Shown here one piece after another: positions 34,301 to 46,300 of a stretch of 64,000 bases of DNA (position 1 is its first letter; the number at the start of each line of letters is the position of its first letter). A model generated the notes under the pieces. The model saw only the letters and a list, made by a program, of their open reading frames with translations. It ran no database searches and was not told the origin of the DNA. The DNA is taken from assembly GCA_949128115.1 (NCBI GenBank), contig OX421965.1, positions 45,623,257 through 45,687,256 of the forward strand, written 5' to 3'. The stretch comes from Anaspis maculata (lineage: Eukaryota > Arthropoda > Insecta > Coleoptera > Scraptiidae). Made by a program: the position numbers and the translations under genes.

Positions 34301-37300
34301 TCAAATCGTACTGGAGTACGTTCTCTTTCAAAGATTGGAAATAGTCGTAGTGCTACAAATTCACTGTTTTTAAAATTGATGCAATGCAGTTAGCCCGAAG
34401 GTCAAAATAAAAAAATCGCATTTTATTGTACCGCGTTTGCCACTAGGGATAGTAAAGTTGCTGAATAGATGGTCAGGAGTGCGTTTCAAAACCCTACTCG
34501 AGCGCACCCTTGGCGTTTAAAAAGTCGGACAGCGCGTGACGTCATACTTCTAGTTCCGTTCAAAAACAGTTCCAAAACAACGCTCCAAGCACAACCTTTT
34601 GATAAAAAAAAAGGTAACGCATGCGCACAACTCATTTTGGCAAATACATATTATTCAAATTGACAATAATAGTTATAACTTCGATAACCCTTCTGCGTCA
34701 TTACTTATTACAGTGTAGTTAACACTACATCGATGTTCACAACTTATTTTATTGGGCGCGTTCAGCAGGCTCTTTGGTGAGTGCTACCGGTGGATAACGC
34801 ATGCGCGTTATCGAGTGGTAGCAGCTACCAGTCGCCATTTTTTCCACCACAATTTATTTGCGGTAGCTCCGGTAGCGAGTAGCTGGGATGACAGTTTATG
34901 TCAGTTTTTCGGTGGAAATAAGTGGGAAAATGGAGGGCGATTCGACAAGCCGTTCAGCAGCTAACATATCTACCGGTAGTGTGTCGGTAGCTTGCTGAAC
35001 GTACCCAATGAGTGGGGAAATAAAGAGCGATTCGACAAGCCGTTCAGCAGCTCACATATCTACCGGTAGTCTGTCGGTAGCCTGCTGAACGTACCCATTC
35101 TTTAAATGTTAGGTTAACTAATAAAACTTATGTAACGTGACAAGACAGTGATAGTGATGACAGATGAAACTCTACCCGGCCCCCAGTTATTTAGGGCGAA
35201 AGTGGTGACGTCACAACTATTGTGCGCGCAACGAAATAGGTGACATACGACGAGCTGGAGAGGTAGTGCAGCGCGTTAGCACTGCACAAAATGTTCCCAA
35301 AGCTACAGCTTGGCGGCAAAGGATTATTCGTTGCTTGCTAGCGCTTAAAATCTTCTTCTCTGAAAGGCACGGAGTCCTAGATAATAAATAACGATAAACA
35401 TATACAATAGGCTACTTCGTTTGGGCAGGTGCGCATGCTTGAAGGTTTCAAATTTTGAAAACTTTCGTACACCTATCAGTTGAATGGCAACGCTGCATGC
35501 CCTGTCTAGCCGCCTCACCAACAACTGGTTCCTGGCTGTCACTTTTATACATACCGTAAATGCTTCGTAGCTTCTTTGAACTTCCTTCTCGGTACAGCCA
35601 TTTTCAACAGGTTCTGTTCTTTCGTCAAAACATGAGCAAATGAAATGTAGGTCAGGTAGAAACGAGAAGTGTGATCATAATTGTCACAAGTGACAGTTGG
35701 CGCCGATGTCTTGTTGTTTTGAGCGCTGTTGCCATTTTCGTTGTTCCTGAACTTCCACAAATGATCATGGAATTTAATTTCAATGAAACATTTCCTTTGA
35801 ATATAAAAAATGGTATCTAACATTCAACCAAATTATTTGTGAAATTTTAGGTGCACTACAATATTTTTTTGTGTTCATTTTCAATATTGGTGTACGAAAC
35901 TATGAAATTCGCGCCAGACATGCGCACTCAAAAAAACCGAAACGAAGGGACCTATTATACAATTTTAGTGTGAGTCAGCGTCGCCGATTAAGTGCTGGCT
36001 TTCACAACTGAAACTTATACCACATGCGGATAAGTACCCGTTCTTATGGGATACATGAACATATGTACGGGGTTATATTCAGAGAAAAATTAGAACTTTT
36101 TTTGACAAAAATGCCACTTCGATACAACCTCCGGATCAATAGTTACGAATTTTTGAAAACAATCGCAAAGCTACGACTCTGATCGACGCACCCGTGCAAA
36201 TTGAAAATCTGCGTGTGTATTTCCGACCGACACTGATAGTGAAAATTCAACCATTTGCCATTTTGAAATAGCGAATAATAGGTATATGAAGGTTATTATT
36301 GGCACTCAAACTAAGGGCCGGTATTTTCATCTTCAGTTAACTTTGCCTGGAAGTTAATCACCATAGAACTACGTATACAACGTAGGTATGGTATACAAAT
36401 TACCATATAAATTTTATTGTTAAATACCTGTTTCTATGGTGTTTGCTTCTGGTTAAGGGATATCCAGAAGAAATCTGGTATGAAAATATCGGCCGTGAGG
36501 ATCATTTAGGCTCAATAAAAAAAAGTGGGTAGCACTAGAAATTCCAAGAATTTTGAAATCTACAATTTTTTATCCGATTGGGTTCAAATTCATAACGTGG
36601 GCGTAGAAATATGTCTATCTGTTCAAGAAAGAATCGACATGTTCATGTCGAATCGAATTTTGCTCTTGGTATAGGTAATTATAATCACTTTCTGGTTATT
36701 AACTAGGTCAACTAGACATAACGAGGAAATTAAAAGCATTTATTATATGTGTTTCACCTCCTGCATATCACCATACTGTTACGAATTAGCGCTGGTTACT
36801 TTTATAATTGAGAGACGAACACGTTCAAACACACACTGTTTATTACTGCGCACTACTAAATACACGTCAGTTATTAATTGCACTTGTACATATCGCTTTG
36901 GTTAATTTCGCCGATCACTCGCTGTTGTCGCTGTGAAATGAAATCTGGTGTCGGTCGGCTCATCTCCGCTTATATACTTCATGGTACTAGAATTTTCATG
37001 ATTCTTTTTTAAATATTGAAAATGTGAAAAAGGCAGATAATGGAGTATTATACAAAAAAAAATTGATTGAAATGGAAACTACATTGAAAAATAATTGACC
37101 CGTGTTTTTTTATTCAGTCAAAAACCGTACCGTTTGGGCGCAATAAATAAATAACATCAACTAGTTCTGACGTCACAGCGAGTCACCGCCTGTGTAAATG
37201 ACGTCAGAAATAGGCAGAATATAGGAATTTCGTTTATTTATTGCGGCCAAACGATACGATTTTTGGCTGAACAAAAAAATACGAGTCAGTTATTTTTCAA

Positions 37301-40300
37301 TATAGTTTCTGATTCCATGAAGAAAAAATTATTTTTTCAAAAGTATAATACTCTATTCTAATCACAACTTCTGTAGAGATCACTTCATGTTCGGGCGCGC
37401 GTGCCTTCATGACTTGGTACATCTAAAATGGATACTAACAAAATCACAGGCCCTCAAAATAGATGGAAAAAATATTTTCTGTCAACTGTCCATAACTTTT
37501 GCATCACTTGACCGATTTTACTCAAATTTTACACGGATGGTTATGAAATACGTCTGTAGAGATTGTTCAAAAAAAAAATACGATAGAACTATTCATCCAG
37601 TAGGAACCGTAAATATTGGCGAGCTCGCCCTTTCAACAGCAAATTTTCTGCGCCACTGGAAATTCTGGAAAATTGATGCGATTTCAAGATCCTATGTTCA
37701 ATTTCAAGAATAAAATTGTCGTGCTCTAACAACTATGGTATAAATAATAGAAGAAGCACTTTCCGAGTTATTTGAGTTTGAAGGTATGAAAAAGCTTCAG
37801 AAACGTCGATTTCAAGGACTGATAATTTAAAGGTGCGTTCAGTCAGCTTATTTAGCCGCAAGTTTTAGTTTTAGTCGTAAGCGCAGCGATGCTCATTGGC
37901 TGTCATGAACCAGCCTCCTCAGATCAGCCAATAAGCGATGCTGCGCTTATGACTAAAATTAAAACTTGCGGCTAAATAAGCTGACTGAACGCACCTTAAG
38001 TAGATTTTGATTTTGACTTGTTTTTCGTAGTAGGTCACATGTTTTCTCAAATTCATTAAAAATCGCTATTGCAACCGCTTTGTCCGTCGGGTGACTGACG
38101 TCCGGCAATTCCTCCTAGGCCTTATGCTTTAGGGTCCTAGTTCTTCCAATAATTCATAGCTGCTACCCCCCACGATAAGCCTAGACTAATTTTCTTCTCC
38201 AAAATGCGCTGCCGACATATTAAACCGCCCCCAACCAACTTGAAATAAAATCCATTGAAAACAGAGTTGTTCAATTGTAATAGAGAATAATGAAGGCAAA
38301 ATAAAACTCCTATGGTCTATGGCCGTGATATGTGCCGACACAGAGAAAACATAAACCTAAAGACATAGCGATCTCATTCTCACGCCTGTGGAGGCATATT
38401 CACTGTTTGATCGCCTATCGACCTGTTTACCAAAACCTTGAACACCTGTATATGCTGTGTTCCATGGGTAATTTTTACCGCTTCATCACGAGTATCGGCT
38501 GCGATCTCGGCTGCGATGGAAATCACGAGGGCACAGAACAAGTGAGATTTTCTTTCAAAGTCAATAATAGTGGGGGCACTAGGTGAATGAACCTTGCAAA
38601 TGGTGATGAAAGCATGAAATTCGGTACACATACTCAAAATGAGCCCCTCTTTCAGATAAGAGGTGGAGCCACGCCGAATTTTCACCGGAAGGGGGCTCGG
38701 GGGGCTCCTGAAAGTTTAAGGTGCTAGGACTCCCACTAAATCGCTTATCACGTCGTTTTAATAATTAAAGAGGAAACTTATGGATATACCGTAAACATTG
38801 ACGGCGTTTATCGCCTTGTCCCGGCAATTTTTCATTATGAAAAAAAATAAGTTCTTCGGCAGATCACAAAAATTGGTTTTATTTTATTTTCGCCTACAAA
38901 GAATTAATAAGGAGATGTGCAACACGTTGATTTCCACAAATTCGTATCCTCTGAATTCGTTTGTGGAGTCAAAATTTTGATGGTGTATCTTTTGAAGAGG
39001 GACATTCCAAAGAGTAAGCTATTTTCAACACTAAGTTCAATTAGAGTTTTTTCAATGTTCTGAATCAAAATTACTGATTTCCTCCCAGCAAAATATACCC
39101 TGAACCGATAATACCGATAATACCGATAATCTATTTGTACCTGTTTTATATTATATTATACAATTACGTTTTTCGTCTAGTAATTGGGCCCCAGAGCCTG
39201 TCGGGCTGTATTTATTTATTAGTACCGCGTGCGATTGAACGTGGAGTAAATCCTGAAACACCATCAGAATTTTTCTTCTGTGATGCTGCGCTCCACTCTC
39301 GACCGGGGCAATTAGGTTCCTACATAGCATGCGCGGAGTGTATACACAATGCAGGGTATTTTCTCGGTTCAGTCAAATTTTTCATGATTGAAATTGTGTC
39401 ATATTATTCAAATTACGTGTAAACACTCCGCGCATGCTATGTAGGAATTTAATTGCCCCAGTCCAGAGTGGCGCGCAGCATCACTGAAGAAAAATTCTGA
39501 TGGTGTTTCAGGACCTACTTCACGTTCAATCGCACGCGGTACTTCCAAAGAACGGTTCAGGGTATGTTTTGCTGGGAGGAATTCAGTAATTTCGATTCAG
39601 AACATTGCAAAAATTCTGTTTGAACTTAGTGTTGAAAATAGCTTACTCTTTGGAATGCCCTTCTTCAAGAAGATACACCATCAAAATTTTGACTCCACAA
39701 ACGAATTCAGAGGATACGAATTTGTGGGAATCAACGTGTTGCACATCTCCTTATAGTTGCAGCGGTACGCTAGCGAAATGACCCTGATTCTGCATTTTGT
39801 GATACTGCAGTGAAATTTGGCATATGCAAACTACGTAGAATTTCAAGTGATTTGACCCGCAGTACTCAAAAAGTTGTCCATTAGGGGGCGACTGGGGGCC
39901 CCTCCAAATTTCAAGATGTCAGAGCTTTTATCATGCACCATTCAGTACCGCCCTATCTACCGTACAGGACCCAAACAACTTTGTTCTTGACCATCATAAC
40001 ATTTTTCGTCATGTCAATTCCATTCTTCTTGCAGTAGAAAAAAAATTAATTCTTTGTCTGGTCAACAAATCGAAAAATAATTATTTTTTTGACCACAAAT
40101 AGATTGTTGAGTCGTTTTTGTGTGATCATCGATAAATCCGCATCCGGTTTTGCACTTATTTTGTTTCCACCCTGTATAGCCAACTCAACGTCGTTGAACT
40201 TTCGTACCATCCAAGTATCTTACAGCCAAAAGAACACGCTATCCAGCATGACCACGATTTCCAAAATCAGTTGATTTTTTTCCGAGATAGGTATCCACAT

Positions 40301-43300
40301 TTGAAGTGAGGCAAAATTTTCGAGTGAATCACTTCAATTGTTGCCCAGTTTATTTTTAGAAAAAACACAGTCAACTTTTTTTCTGATAGGTAGACGAAAA
40401 TTTTTTTTTCCCGGTAACAACTTCAGTCTTTTCAAGATATCTCAAGAACAGCTCAAGATATTTGATTCAAGTTTACGACGACTCCATGACCATGAAATTA
40501 GGATTATTTATGGCGATTTGCATGTCTTTACCTATTTTGATTCTTGAGGTACAAATGTTCAACTTTTTATTTTTATTTTACTCTGTATATGCCGCCGGCA
40601 TAGTTGCTATAGATGGCTTCAAACTTCAATCAGAAAAGAGTGGATCAAACAACACTCTACGAAGTGGCACCCGGCCATCATAAAATTCAAGGTCCATATA
40701 CAGTCTTCAGCATCGAGCATTTGGAGTATTTTAGTATTTTCTTGTGTTTTGACGAAGAAGGAGTTGACTGACGATGAAATGTGTGAGGACCTTTCTTGTA
40801 GGCAATAAAATTTCCAACAATTTCTTCCCAGGTACCTTTTTTTCAAGTGCTATTGTTCACGAGATATACGCGAAAAACTGATCCTCAAGTTCTTCTCGAG
40901 GCCACAACGGCCGAAGCTCACACCGGATTCTTGAGGACTTTACTAATATGTTAAACCACATGCTTAACGGAGCTTATACAGGGTGTCCCGAAAATACACC
41001 GACAACGTTCTAGGACAGCTTCCTCGCATCAAAATAAGAAGAAAAGTTCCCATGAACATGGGTCCGAAAATGCTTTATAAGGGAGCTACAGGCTCCTAAA
41101 GGTGGGACCCTGAAGATGGTTGTTTATTTAATATTTCCGAAACCGTTCAAGGAAAATCAATCAAACTTGACACATTTATTTACCTTCTTATGCTCAACAA
41201 AATTTGAATGCCTAACAGAAATGAAGTTGCTTTGAAATAGTTTTTCTTTCGCCTTGAATATCGTAATTGAAAAATCATCATTTCTGACCACGTTTTCATA
41301 CACTCAATCTCAAATATCTCGTAAACGGTGCATCTATCCAGGTTGAACAGAGGGACCTTTTTTTGATAAAAAACTCCAATATTCCATAATTTCTTGTTAA
41401 ATTTGGAAACAATTCACATTAAAAAAAGTTAGGGTTATTTTTACCCTCACACCTCAGCCTGACCCACCCCTGGTGAATTATTTTGGAATCAATCTTGCCT
41501 CATTTTGTTGGGCATAAGAAGGTTAGTGTAAGTGTCAAGTTTGATTGATTTTCCTTCAACAGTTTCGGATATATTGAATAAAAACCATCTTCAGGGTCCC
41601 ACCTTTAGGAGCCTGTAGCTCCCTTAGGAAGCGTTTCCGGACCCATGTTCATGGAAACTTTTTTTCTTGTTTTGATGAGAGGAAGCTGCCCTAGAACGTT
41701 GTCGGTGTATTTTCGGGACACCCTGTATACAAAAATCCGGCTAGGTTTCATTTTTGTTCGCTATTTGCGATTTTAACAGCTAAAATTCCTGGACTATAAT
41801 GAATGTTACTTTAAGTGAGCAATGCGTTACAATAAAATGCAAGATCTTTTGGACCAACCCCGGGACTAAGTGAAAATATTTTTAAATGTCTTACGTATTG
41901 CGAGATTTCCGCTCCCAGAACAGAAGTCCACATTTTAGCTCTCATGCATTGCGGAGATCCTTTCTTAAGGAATTCTTGAGCTATTGGTGCGTAGTTTTTG
42001 GCGAGAACTTTTCCTCCCAAAATTATTCTTTCGGCCTCTAGATATGCGTGTTGTAGATTCGAAGGATTGGCGCCCAAGATTTGTTCGCCTCTGGAAAGCT
42101 CTACGTATAAAAGTCTCTGCGAAAAAACACATTCAGAACAATTATAAATGTACAGGGTGCCTCAAGCCTTGCCATTTTCATAGCCCGAAGCGTTTGCGGC
42201 GAAGCGCTTCAGAAATGACAGAGAAACCTTTACAAGTAGATATCTAGACGGGCCCGCACGTGAGTAACTCATTTTCAATATGAAATTCGCTGTTATTCTC
42301 AAGGGCAGTTTCACCAACCCTGACCCTGACCAACACCGACATTTTGGCAACTTTTAAAAATACAGATTCAAAGACCTATAAACAAAATCTCCCATGATAC
42401 TTGACGCATTATGAAATGAAATTGGACTATGAAGGGATACTTAAATGTTGCAGAATTGCCACCGTTGTGGGTGTCAAATAGTATATTATTATACAAGTTT
42501 ATTAATAAATTGTGATATAATAGCTGTATTACACTACACAATTTCTTGTACAATTTCTTGAACCATCTGCCAAAATAGTGTCAAAAAACAATGAACTTGA
42601 TTGTTGATTTGACAGATTGTACAAGAAATTGTGTATAGTGTATAGACAATACAAATAGAGAAGACACATGTCGTCACGGATTTTTACGGTTGCGTAGGAA
42701 CCAGGTGAGTCCATCATTCAAAAAAAGGTTGGCTGATTTTTGATGCCCCAATATCCGTGACGACGGTGGTGATAACATATGGTCTTCTCTATTTGTATTG
42801 TCTATAATACAGCTATAATAATATTGTCACACGACTGGTTTTGGGGCACGACGAGCTTACGAGGAAGAAGTGTGTCACTGGGCAGTTTGCACACGTTTTT
42901 CTCAGTGAATAAAGCTAATAATTTGAAGCCATACTCACCAATTCCGACAAGTTTTTTACTTTCAGTGGAATTTGTGAAAACTCCCACTTCGGGCAGCTGA
43001 AATTAATAGGTATTTATCCATATCAAGTACGTTGAAGTAGGTAGTTAGTCAAGTCGGAGATACGCCCATCGCATCGTAAGTAGGATCACCATGGCAACAG
43101 CCCAAAACCAGCCACCCTCTGCATTTTGGACTAACGCGAATCCGATAGAGGTTTCCAAAGAAAAGAGATGCAGTTATATGCAGTGACGCATACTGGTTCT
43201 GCACATTACATTACATTCGACATTCGACTCATTCGAGGCGGTGCGGTGCGACTGGGTGCCATCATTCTCTTTCAGCTTTTTTGTGTAGTTTTGTTTCTAC

Positions 43301-46300
43301 TAAATAGGTAGGTATTTGAGTGAATCATATGGAACAAAGGCCAAAGGCTTGACAATCCTGTGTAACAAACTTTGATGTGGTGCTTTTTTTAATCGCCAAA
43401 AAGAATAAGTTAATTCGAGAAACAAAGAAAAAAGGAATTGTTTGGAAACGTCTGTTGCCGTATTTGGGAAATTAGGTCGGTTTTAACTTTTTGCTGAACG
43501 TGTCTCCGACTTTAGATCGAGCTCCCGTGCAGATAAAGACAGGAAATTTCAAAAAGACTTATTTGTTTAGTTTTGATATAACGTACACGACCTTATAGTG
43601 CGTTTCTGTAAAAATACGATCTATTATGTAAAAAAATCTAATCGGCCATTGGCTGTTGAATAACAGCGTAACAGCATTTATGGTATGTTACTGTTTTCAG
43701 AGAGAATCGCACATTCGTCAATTAATTCATTTCAAAATTTCCTGTAATTCAAAAGTGTTCCGTGATACCTTTTAGCTTTGGTGAATGGTCCTTTGAGGTT
43801 TAACAAGACATCTAAAAAATCTTTTGGTGCGTAGACTGGTCTGTATTTGTGAATATCAACCTAAACACAAACAATAATTTGATACTTTATAAACAGAAAT
43901 ACCTAATGAAGTTAATAAAAATAATTGTTTATTTGTTATACTAAAAATATTGTTACGAATTTGCGTTGGATTTTTTTTATAATTGAGAGACCAAGGTTTG
44001 AATAACACCCACCATTTACTACTTGCGTACTGCTAAATACACATCAAATAAATTATCGCACTTAGTTATCGCTTTGCTCCAACTTTGTCGATTTGTTCAC
44101 TTTTGCTGCGAATTCCAGTCTGCTTGGCTTGGCCGTGACCATCGGGTATGTTCCGGCATGTTCTCGCAGCACCCCTGCCAATTGTGCAGATGTGTCTTAA
44201 TCGCGCGTCGAAATCTCCAATGAGTTTCGTAACAATATTATGATGTACAGTAGTGAGCTTATTGTTTTGTACAGCCGTAATTATCAAATCGGCGATGTCT
44301 GTCTTCTCATCGGCAGAAATGTCCAGAATTTGCCTACCTGATAATGCAGCTGTATGAAACAATAATCTCACGACTGTATTAGCCGTTTAGCTTTTATTAC
44401 ATCAGAGCCTGGAGTTTTGTTTGTAGATTTTAAAAACATAAAATTACCTAGATCCTAGATATAACTTGACACGTCAGACATTACAGCCATCAGTCAGTTT
44501 CATTGTGAATATTCTGTCAATTTGTGTCAGGTTATGCAACGCAATGTTGCCTTTTGACTATACTAGCTGTGGTACTTTTGTCAGTCGTGCCTAATGTTTT
44601 TGAAATGTCCGAATCTAATTTAAGGAAAACGTTGCATTTGCTTTTCAAGAATCGACGGAGTTGAATTGGTAAAACAAACGTCGCGGAATCACTCCCTGTG
44701 GGTTTATTCTTCGACAGAATTCCACCATTTAGGTCTCTTTCGAAAGTTACAAGAATGTACTTTGGTTTGAGCCCGTCAACATTTCCAAAATCCAAAAATT
44801 TGGATTGGAATATTGGAATACATTGGAATATGCTCCAAAATGACCCATAGGCTCTAGTTTGTCACTTCGTACCCCAATACCTATATGGTGCGATTCTCTA
44901 AAAAATTACATTCCATAAAGGCTCTGTTACGTTGTTATTACCTAGGCAACAGCCAATGGCTGACCCGAATTTTTACATAACAGAGCGTTTATGGAATGTT
45001 ATTTTTTACAGAATAGCACCAATAGTTGAATATGCAAGGTAATGTTACCAAAAAATAATTTCTGAAATTTCCTTTGTTCTCGGACCATTGTTGAATCCGG
45101 CATTCAAAAATGGCGATCCTGACGTCACACTAATATCGCGTATTCCCTATAACAAAAGTCAAAACATAACTCGATCCTTGCGCTGCCTGTCGGTGATCAG
45201 GTGAACGAATTTCCTGCAATCACCCTATTATTTCCTCACAAACTTCATTTCATTGTATGTATGTATGTATGCATCTATCTGTAAGGGGGCACAAATTGTC
45301 TGGATGTCGAAATTCACACTGCAGTCAATACACATAATTTTCAATTTGTGTGAATTCGCGGGGCGGAACCCGCTTCTTGAAAAAAAAATATATCTTCTAT
45401 AGCAATAAAGGAATCGAAATGATTCTTTCACTAGAAATTTCTCCATATTACTCTCTGCATATTTCGTTCCCAGGATGTATGCATGTATCTAGAACGATTC
45501 GCAAGATTCCTCGATGTAGAAGTTCACACTGTAGCCGTAAACACGGACGGATGTGGAATCACGAGGCGGAACCCGCTTCTTAAAAAAAATGTATCTTCTT
45601 ATATAGCAATCAAGGTATCAAAATGATTATTTCACTTGAAATTCTTCATTAGGTACGTTCTGCGTATTTCGTTCGCTGCATGTATGCATGCACCTAGAAC
45701 GGTTTGGAAGATTCCTCGATGTGGAAGCTCACACTGTAGCGTTAAATACCGACTTTTACAACATTTGAAAACATTTTTTTGCAATCGCGCGGCCGAACCA
45801 AATTTTTCTGTGCCTTTTCTCATCCGCAGACAAGCAGCATTAATTTGCGAGAAACCCGATACCGCTACGACTTTTTGTTTAGGAGGAGCTCAACTACAAG
45901 TTGAGGTCGAGGAGTCGAGGAGTTTCCTACGAAAATGCGCTAAAAACGTTTCAAAAATTCAAGAGGATGTGGCCGTGCTTATTTTGTGTATCGCCCTGAA
46001 ATGGTCACGAAACTGCTGGATTGGTTTTTACGCAGGCCTCGACTTCACAGGCACACGGCCCTGTCAAAGTTTAGGAGTCCTGTGTTGTTGCAAGGGGGTT
46101 ATTGAAATGGTTATGTGAGTTTATGATCTACTGAGTGTGCAGCTAAGTATGCAGTGTGCATCACAGTTGATGGAGACACATGTTAAACAACAGTCAGCTG
46201 GCAGGGGCTAGTCCCGCTAGGCGCTAGGGTCAGTCCTTGGGTTAGTCCCAATTTTTTGCCCAAGCGCAGAAATCACGGTGCATGAGCCTACTCAGACGAA

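Noticed and set aside
42101..42116. Alternative acceptor for TBC1D19 exon 5 at 42117/42116
   Set aside because: It has a better pyrimidine tract, but its phase is incompatible with exon 4; the AG before 42100 joins in frame.
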